From positions 59,292,813-59,356,812 of the forward strand of contig CM053325.1 of NCBI GenBank assembly GCA_028583605.1: 64,000 nucleotides of DNA, given 5' to 3'. The notes beneath the pieces are model-generated. The model searched no databases and was not told where the DNA came from. It saw only the letters and a list, made by a program, of their open reading frames with translations. The position numbers were made by a program, and so were the translations under genes. Position 1 is the stretch's first letter; each line of letters opens with the position of its first letter. This document shows positions 23,001 through 31,414 of this stretch, piece by piece. Source of the stretch: Dastarcus helophoroides. Taxonomy: Eukaryota > Arthropoda > Insecta > Coleoptera > Bothrideridae.

Positions 23001-26000
23001 TGAAAAATAAATATGTCTTAAACAAAACCAAAATTTTGAAAATAGCTGAGCTTTTAAAAAACTCCATATTTTTCAAATATGGTAAAAAATTTTCAAAGAA
23101 TGAAATTTTGAGAAAATTTTCAAAAAAAAAACGCAATTTTTCGTAAAAATCTTAAATTTGAAAGGTCACCAATTTTAATCGCCATAATTAAAAAAACAGA
23201 AATTTTTGAAAAAGTCAAAGGTTTCAATAATCGGAATAAAAAAACATTTTGAAAAAAGCCGAAGTTCCAAATTTCTAAAAGGACAACTTTCGACAAGAAG
23301 CTAAAATTTTGAAAACAAAAAATTGATAAAAAAACTCGATGTTATCAAAACCGGTCCAAGTAGAGTTTAAATTTGAAAGAAAAAGGTAAATTTTCAAAAG
23401 CAATTCATAATTTTCTACAGGAAAGCCAAAATTTAGAAAAAACTCGAAATTATCGAAAAATTCAAAAAGTCATTACATTAAATGTTATCAGTAATTTCAA
23501 GTGGAAGCTGGGGGTGCTGTAGTTCCCTAGTGCCTATGCGCAAGCCGCCAGGGGTGATTACTGTAGAGAGAGAATTGACAGTGAAGTGTGATTCCCAAAA
23601 TATTTTCTGCAACTGTTTTTTGCACCTTGGATCAACTTATGCTTCTATCGCGTGACTGACAGTCAATTGGCAAAGGTTAACGTTTTGAATTAAAACGTAG
23701 ATATGTCCTAGCTTAACAAATTTTGTTTTTTTTTGCAATTTACCTCTTTAACAATAGTTTCCTTGAACAAGTGATCGCTAAAAACCCATCCATGTTTACA
23801 GTGAGTTGTAGGAGTGTCCTTGCTGAGATTAAATGTTGATAACGTTGTTGAAAATTCAGAGAATTTGATATCATACATTCTACATTGACTAAATCTAGGT
23901 TTACCATCTAATGTGAATTCCACAGGAATGCTGAAAATAAAATGTTAATAAATAAATAAAAAATGATAATTTTACTGAAAAAAGTATTTATTAATGTACT
24001 ACCAGCTAATTAAACTATTTTAGTATACACATCAGGAAAGTCAAACACTGTCCATAGGGAGAATCTTTATAAGAGATTTAACATTGAGAGCTAATAGTGG
24101 GATAGATGGGCGGAGCCTGGTATTCTCCTACACCGGTGTAAAAAATTCAACGCAGAGCGCAGCGAACAGTGCTGGTGGAGATTTCAGTAGTACATCATAG
24201 CTTCTAACGTGTTTTGTTACGGGATTACTACTGGCAGCAGTGGCGGCTGGTCTTCAAGAGCGCAAGAGCGTGCGTTCCTCGTGAAATAAGCGATCTATTC
24301 TTTTCCGTTTAATGTAAAAGATTTGGATTTATCACATTTTTAAACACAAGTAATGATATACTAATTAACTAATAATACTTGTGAGTGACTTGGAGTAAAT
24401 TAGGCAAAAGTTTTATTTCATTATACATTATAAGAAAATTTAAAGAAGTTGGTTTTGAAAAATGTACTTCTTGATAATTTTTGTCTTTATCAAAAATTTT
24501 CTTCTTCTGGATATGTCAACTTTCCCAAAATTGAAATTTTTATTTTTTTTTCAAAACTTCAACTTTATTTCGAAGATTGAAATACAAATTTTGTCTTCTG
24601 AAACGAAGAAAGATTAAAAAACACAACAAAGGTTGCTCTAACGCGTTTCGATAGCCAATCTATCATCTTCAGAGACATGAGTATCACTCTCATCTTCAGA
24701 GAGATGAGTTGGTTGTTCTAACGCCTTTCCATAACCAAGCTATCATCTTCAGAAAGATGAGTATCACTCTAATCTTCAGAGAGGTGAGTATCACTCTGAA
24801 GACGATAGCTTGGCTATCGAAACGCGTTAGCCAGTAACCTTTGTTATGTTTTTTAATCTTTTTTGGTTTCAAGGGACAAAAAAGATTAAAAAATACAACA
24901 AAAGTTGCTCTAAGGCGTTTCGATAGCCAATCTATTATCTTCAGAGAGATGAGTATCACTCTCAACTTCAGAGAGATTACTATCTTTCTGAAGATGATAT
25001 CTTGGCTATCGAAACGTGTTAGAGCAACCTTTGTTGTGTTTTTTAATCTTTCTTGGTTTCAGAAATAAGAAAGATTAAAAAATACAACAAAGGTTGCTCT
25101 AAAGCGTTTCGATAGCCAAGCTATCATATTCAGAGAGGTGAGTATCACTCTCATCTTCAAAGAGTTGAGTATCTCTCCGAAGATGATAGCTTGGCTATCG
25201 AAACGCGTTAGCCAGTAACCTTTGTTATGTTTTCTAGTCCTTCTTGCTTTCAGGGAACAAGATCTGTATTTCAATTTTTGAAGATAACCAAGGACCAGTC
25301 CGTTCCACTAAAAATTATCTCCAAGTTTTGAATTCTTTGAAAACTTTAAACTTTTTCCAAATTCTCGACCCTGTTTTTGAAAATTTTGACCTTTTTTTTA
25401 AATTCCCTTCTTGTTATTGAAAATTTATCTCTTTTTTCGTTAAAACTTTGACTCTCCAAATCTCGACTGTTTTGCAAATCTGACTTTTTTTAAATTCGAC
25501 TATTAATACATTTCAGTTATTTATCAAAATTTAAATTTTTCCAAATTTTAGGCTTTTGAAAACTTTGACATATACTTAAAGTGTTTGATTTTTAAATTCA
25601 ACATTTTTCAAGATTTCAGCTTTTTCTCAAAATTCTTACCTTACCAAACATCCGACTTAAATTTTTATTGAAAGTTTTGACTTTTTTAATATTTCCTTTT
25701 ATATTTTAAAAATTACTAGTTTTAAATTTTTGATATTTGTCAATTTCCATTATATTATGAAGTTTTGACTTATTTTGACAACTTTAATCCTTTCACAATT
25801 TCACCTCTTTTCAATTTTTTGATTCAACCCACCTGGGTTAATCGTTAAGTTAAAACTTTTTTGTTTTTACTTTCTGTAAATAATTAAAATACAAATCTTG
25901 TTCTCTGAAACCAGGAAAAATTAAAAAAAAAACACAACAAAGGTTGCTCTAACGTGTATCGATAGCCAAGCTGTCATTTTCAGAGAGATATTGTTTTTTT

Positions 26001-29000
26001 GTTGTGTTTTTTAATCATTTTTGGCTTCTGGGGACAAGATTTGTATTTCAATTTTTGAAAATAACCAAGGGCCAGTCCGTTCTACCAATATTTCTGTGAA
26101 TTTAAATGTGGCGAAAATTTTTACCTTTTACCTTGCAATTTCAATCTTTATTTAACATTTTGTCTACTTCCCAAAATTTTGACTGTTTTTTTAAATTTCG
26201 GTTTTTCTTAGAGATTTTTGCTGCTTTGAAATAAATTGAACTTTTATTGAAAAAATTAGAATTCTCTGGAAAAATCCGAATTCTTTGAAAAATGTCCACT
26301 TTTTATAAAGTCGAAATTTCTAAAAAAAAATTTGGAATTTTTAGAAACCGAAATTTTAAGAAACGTCCAAATTTTGAATTGCTCGGGGTTTTTAAAAACC
26401 ATCAAAACTTAAAAGAAACCTCCAAAATTTGAAAAATAGCAACGAAATTTTCAGGAAACTGAAATTTTATAAAAAAGTTAAAATTTTCAATAATGTCGGT
26501 ATTAAAAACATATATTTTTTGAATAATGGAGAATTTTATTAATGGAGATTTTTAATAAAAGTTGCAATTTTTAAAAACGGCAATTTTGAGTGGAAATGTT
26601 TAAAAGAAAAATTCTAAAAATTTATGAAATTGTTCAAATTTTCAATCAAGTCAAAATAATGTTACGTAAATTTTGAAGTAAAAATTGCCAAAACAGTTAA
26701 AATTAAAAAAAAACTCATTAATAAAAATTCAAATATTTCGAAACTGGGTCCCAGACATGTTAAATAAAATTAATAAACATAATGTTTCTGACTAACAAGA
26801 GTCCACCATGAAAAATAAAATGTCTGCAAATTTTGGAAATTTCCAAAAAAGTCAAATTTTTCTAAAAGGGTTGAAATATTCAAAAAGAGGCGAAGTTTTT
26901 AAAACATAAAATGTGGCAAAATTTACATAGACAAAATAGAATTATTCAAGAAATCGAAATTTCCAAAACAATAAAAAATTTCAAAGAAACTTTAAATTAA
27001 AATTAGCCAAATCCAAATGAAGATATCATTTTTCAAAAAATTGCAATTTGCAAAAGGTGCATTTCAAGAAAGAGCCGAAAATTTAAAATAAATAAAAAGT
27101 CATATTTTTAACTTTTTTTAGAAATTATGACTATTTTTGAAAATTTCGAATGTTTTGAAAATTTTTAAATTCCAGAACTTCTTTTCCTAAAGATTTTGAC
27201 TGGTTTAGCAATTTTTAACTCAAGATAAACGTAATTTTTTTTGGACTTTATGGAAAAGATTTAGAAAAAAAGTAGCTTTCTCAAAACGTCTAAATTTCCA
27301 AAAAAAAAGTCTAAATATTTAATTGCAATTTGCAAAAAATATATTTCAAGAAAAAGCTAAAATTTTCAAATAAGTAAAAAAATCATATTTTTAAATTTGT
27401 TTTAGAAATTGTAACTATTTTTGAAAATTTAGATTTTTTAAGAAATTTCTAAATTGCAGAAATTCTGTTTCTAAAAATTTTGACTGGTTTGGCAATTTTT
27501 ATTTCAGAATTAACTCAAACATTTTTGGATTTTATCAAAAAGATTTAGAAAAAGGGTAGCTTTCTCAAAACGTGTAAATTTCCAAAAAAAAAAGTCTAAA
27601 TATTTAATTGCGATTTGTAAAAAGTACATTTCAAGAAAAAACTGAAATATTTAAATAAATATAAAACAGTCATATTTTTAACTTTGTTTTAGAAATTGAC
27701 TGTTTTTGAAAATTAAGATTTTTTTAAAAATTTCTAAATTCTAGAAATTCTGTTTCTAAAAATTTTGACTTGTTTGGCAATTTTTACTTCAAAATTAACG
27801 TAAAGATTTTTGGACTTTATCGAAAAGATTTAGAAAAAAAGTAGCTTTCTCAAAATGTCTGAATTTCCAAAAAAAAATGTCGAGGTATTAAAAGAGGGAT
27901 GACATTTTCAAATTAATCATGTTCATAATGTGGAAGTCTTTAAAAAAGTAAAATATAAAACATTTAAACTTTGAAGAGTCAAAATTGTAGAAAAGGGGTC
28001 GAAATTTCGAAAAAGCTCGAAATTCAAAAAAAAGGTAGGACGACAGAAAATTAAAGTGGAAATTTTGAAAAGGGCAAATATTCGAAAATATCGAAATTAT
28101 AAAGAGTGGGAATTTTAAAAAGAAACTTGAATTTTATACTATTTTAAACGGGTTGAAATATTCAAAAAACTCAAACTTTTCAAAAATCAAAATTTTAAGC
28201 AAAAACCAACATTTTCGAATTTTCGAAAATCAAAATTTAGGAAAAAGAGTGAAAAATTTTAAAATCTCGGAATTTTGAAAAAAGTGAAAATTGGAAATAA
28301 AAATCAAATTTCAAAAAGGGTGGAATTTTGAGTAGAGGACGTAATTTTAAAGAAAGACATTTTTTAGTGGAGCTTGAAATCTAGAAAAGGTTCGAAATTT
28401 TTAAAATGAGACATGTTAAAAAAAATGAGATGGAGTTGAAATTTTAGAAATAAGTAACTTTTTCGAAAAAAAGTGGGATTACAAAAATTTTGTTGAGAAA
28501 GTAATGAACACTTTATTTCTTTAAAAGATCGTAGAGCGGATTTTGTTTAAAAAAATATTTTTTGTGTGTTTTTGTAGTTTAATTAGAACTTTGTAATAAA
28601 ATACATTTTATCTTCAAATGCAGTTTTCATGAAAAATTGATATAATTTTATTCCTATGAAAGCAAACAATTTTAATTAAGTAATCTAGAACCGTAACCAG
28701 ATGCAACCGCACAGAATACTTTAAGGGGCTCAGAAATGTCGATAATGATTTTTTTTTGTAGTCGATGAAAATAATTTAGAGATGATAATCCAAAAATATT
28801 TTGGAGGTTATAAGATGTTAATTAAATTTAATTCGTAAAAATACTATTAAATATCACACCTTTTGTATCACTTTTGTTTCTCTTAAATTTAATAGCTCTA
28901 TGGCACTGGAGTCACCTAAACTCTTAACTACTAATATTTTTGCATCTGCGCACCCCCTGTCAAAAAGTCACCAGCCGCCACTGACTGGCAGGCAACAATT

Positions 29001-29779
29001 TTATTCAAATGTGCGTACCACATGCTGCTTGTCCTTTTAGTGCGTTAATTTAATCAACGTCTGAGGCAAAATAAAACTAATATTCTTTGATAACCAAAAT
29101 ACATGAACCAGATTTCCTAAACAAAATAAATAATAACTCTAATGAAGAATGTAACATAATAACTCTTTAAATATTACAATATAAGGAGTTCAAATAGGCC
29201 GCCGGACTGTGCTAAACAATATTCCAGTCTGTTGTAAAACTCTCGACGAGTTTTTTCTAACATCTAAACTGGAAGATACGAGCATGCTGCGTCAAAGTAG
29301 GGGAATACGTTTAGCGATCGCAGAAAACTATGGAAAGGACAATTCTTAGTGTTTTCCATGGACAATGAAAAATGTTCCTTATCTATATAGTATGGTAGCT
29401 CTGATACTCTGATACCTAATTTCAGTTAGATGTATGAATTTTGCCTCAATTTTAATACATTATTAGATTAATTCTAATAATTACTTTTTTCAAATTAGCT
29501 TTTGAAAAATTGCGTCTACCTTATATTTCTCGCCAGTTCTCTATCGATATCCTTCAGCTCTGGCACATAGCACCAATGTTCAGGCACTGCAGCCATAAAT
29601 AACTGATTGTAAGCGTGGAAACCACATGGGAACACCCCCGGCAGCAAAATAAACCACAAAACCAATTTTTGGTATTTACCAAAGTCGCCAACTTCGACTA
29701 AAATTTTATCAAAATCCATTCGTGTATCGTGGCGACTGCACGACTTACTGATAAATCTAGGTACTTTTAATTCGGTCAT
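6098..29779 (-). CDS. SLC22-like organic cation/carcinine transporter (five exons, C-terminus outside window)
   Basis: Major-facilitator transporter of the SLC22 type (insect organic cation or carcinine transporter group), expected in the plasma membrane. Exons on the minus strand, in order: 29779-29520, 23930-23744, 13792-13534, 6772-6523, 6473-6098. Splice phases agree at every junction, giving about 443 codons; the family usually has about 550, so the last exon(s) lie left of the window. Visible hallmarks are the N-terminal MDFDKI...GKYQ start, a long cysteine-bearing loop between TM1 and TM2, the signature [11 protein letters not shown], then PESPRWLL and ERWGRRWTL. Introns are 5,589, 9,951, 6,761 and 49 nt; the three long ones are inflated by transposons. 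The last visible exon has two one-base insertions, so this is either a recent pseudogene or carries uncorrected sequencing indels. The exact substrate cannot be told. Confidence 0.88.
6523..6772 (-). CDS. Transporter exon 4
   Basis: Residues about 236-318, from [10 protein letters not shown] through two hydrophobic helices to [20 protein letters not shown] and RIAK. The acceptor TTTTAG ends at 6773 and the donor GTATT starts at 6522. The following intron is only 49 nt (6474-6522); splicing it restores RIAKINGKK, the family pattern. The reading frame is intact. Confidence 0.9.
6961..7170. mobile_element. Fold-back family X, copy inside the mariner transposase
   Basis: Runs from the outer segment GGACTGGTCCTTGG through an inverted pair of AACACA...GGTTGCTCTAACGCG arms to CTTGGTTTC. 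It is flanked by AAGCACTTCT at 6951-6960 and 7171-7180, a 10-bp target duplication within mariner sequence. The right end lacks the outer segment present on the left, so the copy is asymmetric. A long direct repeat plus one-sided truncation suits target-primed insertion better than cut-and-paste. Confidence 0.8.
7532..12529. mobile_element. hAT-ended, satellite-filled element inside mariner
   Basis: Left end CAGGGGTCGGCAAACCGCGG and right end GTTTGCCGACCCCCG are inverted copies with one mismatch over 15 bp. Both ends are followed inward by GCGGCTC/GAGCC-type motifs, usual in hAT-type ends. The 8 bases on the two sides (AACTACGC and TTATAAAC) do not match, so no target duplication survives. 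The interior has no transposase; it is degenerate 20-25 bp AT-rich repeat. A motif like GACAATAGATTGAAACCCA recurs at about 8217, 8627, 9187, 9730, 10302 and 11226, showing higher-order copies roughly 410-570 bp apart (924 bp for the last). Confidence 0.75.
7984..8070. repeat. (GA)n microsatellite
   Basis: An almost uninterrupted GA dinucleotide run of about 75 bp with minor A interruptions at its right side. Confidence 0.95.
13534..13792 (-). CDS. Transporter exon 3, followed by a GC-AG intron
   Basis: Residues about 150-235: [12 protein letters not shown], a helix, then the MFS loop signature [11 protein letters not shown], further helices and GTPYVL. The acceptor GCTTTCAG ends at 13793. 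The exon ends in TTGG and the next intron starts GCAAGTAA. Joining TTG G to CA ATA GAG gives L-A-I-E-L, as expected for the family. The alternative GT four bases on breaks the frame, so a GC donor is the supported reading. Confidence 0.88.
13793..13868. other. Remnant of host intron plus target duplication
   Basis: Unique intron sequence left of the 9.7-kb insertion. The last eight bases, GTGATTAC (13861-13868), are one copy of the target duplication. Confidence 0.7.
15310..16520. repeat. Minisatellite, unit about 20-25 bp
   Basis: Tandem units of the type AAATTTCGAGAAAAAAGTCG. Higher-order copies begin with TAAAATTGAG at about 15315, 15429, 15768 and 16066. The unit contains the palindromic core GAAATTTC. 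Long F/K/R-rich frames on both strands are by-products of the repeat. Confidence 0.9.
17737..17771. repeat. Poly-G then poly-C tract
   Basis: A run of about 13 G, a short AGTTGGA linker and about 14 C, capable of forming a hairpin or G-quadruplex, located just inside the right end of the nested hAT-ended element. Confidence 0.85.
17806..18453. other. Non-coding stretch within composite insertion
   Basis: No gene found. A hAT-like end motif CAGGGCCGCCCTG lies at about 18080 with no matching partner. The final 100 bases hold repeated GATGAACG motifs that belong to the 29-bp inverted ends. Confidence 0.5.
18454..18792 (+). mobile_element. Solo LTR, copy 1
   Basis: Homologous to 22409-22733 and, inverted, to 55146-55504. 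It contains a TATA box (ACTATAAAAAGGCGG near 18614), TCAGT initiator-like motifs about 35 bp downstream, an AATAAA signal near 18736, and ends ...CGTAACA. The left boundary is uncertain because it adjoins the inverted end at 18459. No internal region, primer-binding site or protease/RT coding is present beside it. Confidence 0.7.
18793..19071. repeat. Degenerate AT-rich repeat
   Basis: Low-complexity repeat of the TTTGAAAAAGTCGAAAT type; no gene. Confidence 0.6.
19125..19167 (-). ncRNA. Hammerhead ribozyme motif, type I (arm copy 1)
   Basis: Read on the minus strand: stem I strand ACCAAA, core CUGACGA, stem II GAUC with a UAACAA loop closed by GAUC, core GAA, a very short stem III segment ACUGGU, cleavage base C, then stem I partner UUUGGU. 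All conserved core bases are present. Stem III is only two or three pairs, a form that in animal hammerheads often acts as a dimer. This is a motif reading, not a covariance score. Confidence 0.7.
19608..19650 (+). ncRNA. Hammerhead-derived motif with core mutation (arm copy 2)
   Basis: The mirror copy of the motif at 19125-19167: ACCAAA, then CUGACAA instead of CUGACGA, stem II AAUC/GAUC weakened, GAA, palindromic ACCGGU, C, UUUGGU. The G-to-A change in the core should abolish or strongly reduce cleavage. Confidence 0.65.
19705..21351. repeat. Related repeat tail then degenerate AT-rich repeat
   Basis: 19740-19855 is related to 57431-57545 and to the inside of the fold-back element (GGTAGTTCAGCTACC, CTGCATGAATTTGTAG). 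The rest is degenerate TTTGAAAAAGTCG-type repeat without a gene. Confidence 0.65.
21352..21934. mobile_element. Fold-back element with 161-bp arms
   Basis: Arms 21352-21512 and 21774-21934 are inverted copies with a few mismatches (for example TTCTTCGGCCCAGTTTGG and CCAAACTGGGCCGAAGAA). The 261-bp centre contains a complete hammerhead motif (21638-21684). A diverged partial copy of one arm occurs at 26735-26820. No coding sequence. Confidence 0.85.
21638..21684 (-). ncRNA. Hammerhead ribozyme, minimal type I
   Basis: Minus-strand reading in order: stem I GCACUG; core CUGACGA; stem II GCUC, loop AAAUGA, GAGC; core GAA; stem III ACA/UGU around UCGA (the segment ACAUCGAUGU is self-complementary); cleavage-site C preceded by GU, i.e. 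GUC; stem I partner CAGUGC. Every conserved core nucleotide is present and stems I, II and III all pair. Stem I can extend past an internal loop (GUU with AAC). It should self-cleave after the GUC if transcribed from the minus strand. Small hammerheads with short stem III are known from animal retrozymes and Penelope-like elements. Confidence 0.85.
21935..22408. repeat. Degenerate AT-rich repeat
   Basis: TTTTCAAAAAAATTGAAAAT-like repeats; a 200-bp internal duplication is visible (about 22030 and 22240). No gene. Confidence 0.6.
22409..22733 (+). mobile_element. Solo LTR, copy 2
   Basis: About 85 percent similar by eye to copy 1 at 18454-18792: same CTGATAAGGGGAAAGCGGCC, TATA box (ACTATAAAAGGCGG near 22545), AATAAAG near 22671 and CGTAACA end. 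The divergence and lack of a coding interior argue against the two being the LTRs of one element. Confidence 0.75.
22734..23500. repeat. Degenerate AT-rich repeat
   Basis: Low-complexity GAAAAAATTTTC-type repeat up to the GC-richer right subterminal region of the 9.7-kb element. No gene. Confidence 0.6.
23744..23930 (-). CDS. Transporter exon 2
   Basis: Residues about 87-149, the extracellular loop between TM1 and TM2: [20 protein letters not shown], cysteines, and [12 protein letters not shown]...ETIVKE. The acceptor TTATTTTCAG ends at 23931 and the donor GTAAAT starts at 23743. The C-x-HGW pattern and the following TIVKE|WNLVC junction are family hallmarks. Confidence 0.88.
23931..24237. 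other. Host intron sequence
   Basis: Non-coding. It ends with the left copy of the ACTGGCAG target duplication (24230-24237). Confidence 0.6.
24584..25310. mobile_element. Cluster of three family X fold-back copies
   Basis: Three fold-backs side by side (about 24584-24872, 24880-25066, 25068-25310). Each has arms with ACAACAAAGGTTGCTCTAA and CGTTTCGATAGCC facing their complements, separated by GAGTATCACTCT-type spacers. The right outer segment (ACCAAGGACCAGTCCGTTCC) is present only after the last one, suggesting concatenation or nested insertion. Confidence 0.8.
25886..26098. mobile_element. Family X copy
   Basis: Begins AAATACAAATCTTGTTC, has one arm with AAAGGTTGCTCTAACG, a shortened centre and right arm, then GGGCCAGTCCGTTCTACC at its right end. 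Confidence 0.8.
26099..28983. repeat. Degenerate AT-rich repeat with a 3-copy tandem block
   Basis: Low-complexity repeat. Between about 27043 and 27895 a unit of about 290 bp is repeated three times, each with TCATATTTTTAA, AATTTTGACT and AAAAGTAGCTTTCTCAAAA-like segments. 26735-26820 is a diverged arm of the 21352-21934 fold-back. No gene. Confidence 0.7.
28984..29519. other. Host intron 1, remaining part
   Basis: Unique, moderately AT-rich sequence between the target duplication and exon 1. No coding or RNA feature seen. Confidence 0.6.
29520..29779 (-). CDS. Transporter exon 1 (start of protein)
   Basis: Residues 1-86 from ATG 29779. A second ATG at 29719 begins [17 protein letters not shown], the usual family start, and may be the true initiator. 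Then comes TM1 ([16 protein letters not shown]), [19 protein letters not shown], and a donor AG|GTAGAC at 29519. It joins exon 2 to give ARNISIPVEF. Confidence 0.88.
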
Positions 29780-29930
29780 AACTCAATTAAGCGGTTTATT
29801 AATTAATGAAAACATTAGGGAGCAAGTTTAATTACGTTAAAGAGGATGTGATTTTAAAACGGCAGCTTGCATCATCAACATGAATAAATGTGGAGCACTG
29901 AAGTGAAAGTTTTTCGCGATTGGATACTGT
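29780..29930. promoter_or_regulatory. Putative upstream region of the transporter
   Basis: Short unique sequence directly upstream of exon 1. On the minus strand a TCAGT initiator-like motif lies near 29900. It is followed leftward by the divergent gene's region once insertions are removed (see 37706-37869). Promoter role is inferred from position only. Confidence 0.3.
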
Positions 29931-30047
29931 CAGGGCGGGGATCGGCAAACCGCGGCTCGCGAGCCGCATGCGGCTCTTTTAAAAGACAATCTTTGTTGTA
30001 TTTTTTAATCTTTCTTGGTTTCAGGGGACAAGATTTATATTTCTATT
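29931..30047. mobile_element. hAT-type end followed by a family X fragment
   Basis: 29931-29984 starts CAGGGCGGGGATCGGCAAAC and continues with CGCGGCTCGCGAGCCGCATG, matching the end of the element at 7532. It stops after CTTTTAAAAG. From about 29985 to 30047 lies a truncated family X right arm (TTGTTGTATTTTTTAATC, CTTGGTTTCAGGGG). Confidence 0.65.
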
Positions 30048-30185
30048 CAGGGGCGGCCTTTGGGGGTGGCAAGCAGGGCAACCTCCCGGGGCCTCGCGCA
30101 CTCGCGCAATAGCACGAATTCTAATGTTCATTTGAATTTCGAGCCTTAACCGCGCATTATAAAACTGGACTCGCTGCTCCCTTAC

Positions 30186-31412
30186 GTGGTCAACAGCGAC
30201 GAGGAAGAAGTAGCAATCACGGATTGCGAAACTTCCTCTAATATGGAAACCGGAACTGACCATACAAGCGATAATCCTTTTATTTCTCAGGAGAGAAAGA
30301 GAAAAAGGAAGAAAAGGAGCACCACTACAACAGCCAGCGACAGCGAGGCCTCAGAGACGGCCACTGTCAAGGCAAAGAAAATCATGCAGAAAAAACAAGA
30401 GAAACAAGAGAAGGCACAAGATAACGGGATAACTCCACCCATTATCTTGAGAAAACAAGAAGATTGGGCAAATGTATCGAAGCTTATGAGGTTAAGCAAG
30501 ATACAATTCACAAAAGCCAAGGCGATCAGGGACAGCATAAAGGTTTTTCCTGCTCGTGTAGAAGATTACCGTGCCTTAGCAAGAATGTTAAACGAGAGGA
30601 AAGTCTCGTATCACACATTTTCGCTTCCCGAAGAAAGAAACCTTAAGGTGGTTATTAGAGGAATAGCCACCTCCCTCAAAGAAGAACAAGTTAAAAAGGA
30701 CTTAGAGAAGCAAGGATTTAACCCCCTGAAAGTGTCAAGGATGCACAAAAGGGACAAAGAACAAACAATTATGCCTCTTGTCTTCGTAGAAGTCAAGAGG
30801 GAAGAAAAGAAAATCTTCGACTTGGACAGATGCTGTGGCTTGGAAATCACAGTTGAAGCCCTAAGAAATAGAAAGGATGTCGGGTAGTGCTACAATTGTC
30901 AGCAATTTGAGCACAGTCAAAGAAACTGTCACGCAGATCCGCTCTGCGTCATCTGCGGACAGAAACATGATTCACGCAGCTGTGATCAACCCAAGTCGCA
31001 GCCAGCGAAATGCGCCAACCGGGATAGAGCTCATCACCCAGCGAGCTATCGCGGTTGTCCCGCAGCACCAAAAATCAAGAACAGTAGGATTATTGTTCAA
31101 AAGAAGACAAACAACGAAACAAGCTACGCAAGCGTAACAAAAGGACCACTTAAACAGCAGGTGACGGAAAACAAAAGTTACGCCAGCAAGCTAAAAGGAC
31201 CTCTAAAACTGACAAAGAAGGTTAAAAAAGAGAAACCGAAGAAAAAGAAGACGAAGAAAACCGAAAAAACCGAAAAAAGCGCCGGAAAGAAAGCCGAAAT
31301 GAGCATTATCTTATGCGAGATGATAATGCAATTCAACAGTGCAGGAGCAACACCAAGTGAAGTGAAAGACTTCATGGAGATGGTGCAAAAACTGTTGAAT
31401 TTAGTCGGTTAA
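30186..31412 (+). pseudogene. Jockey ORF1 (gag-like), one in-frame stop
   Basis: RNA-binding gag-like protein of the Jockey clade. One frame is open from 30186 to 31412 except for a single TAG at 30885-30887, where the family normally has Gln before the first knuckle. The first ATG is 30243. N-terminal acidic and Lys-rich stretches come first. Then follows a PRE_C2HC-type domain (VVIRGIATSLKEEQVKKDLE, near residues 155-232). First knuckle is CYNCQQFEHSQRNC, second CVICGQKHDSRSC; the third has lost a cysteine (CANRDRAH). The C-terminus is Lys-rich. ORF2 starts 3 bp after its stop. Confidence 0.85.
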
Positions 31413-31414
31413 AA

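Larger units (their letters stand above)
13869..23553. mobile_element. 9.7-kb hAT-ended composite insertion in transporter intron
   Basis: Flanked by an exact 8-bp direct repeat GTGATTAC (13861-13868 and 23554-23561). The left end is CAGTGGTAGCTC and the right end, read inward, is CCCTGGCGGCTTGCG; they are diverged but both resemble the CAGTGGCGGCT ends at 24238 and 6067. Both ends share a subterminal GGGGTGCTG motif. It contains a nested hAT-ended element, an element with 29-bp inverted ends, two solo LTRs, two fold-back elements with hammerhead motifs, and AT-rich repeat. No transposase is recognisable. Without it the intron would be about 258 bp. Confidence 0.75.
24238..28983. mobile_element. 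4.7-kb hAT-ended insertion in transporter intron 1
   Basis: Perfect 14-bp inverted ends CAGTGGCGGCTGGT and an exact 8-bp target duplication ACTGGCAG (24230-24237 and 28984-28991). This is the clearest hAT signature in the window. Contents: nested family X copies on the left, then AT-rich degenerate repeats; no transposase. It is a non-autonomous element or a strongly decayed one. Without it, intron 1 would be about 835 bp. Confidence 0.9.
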
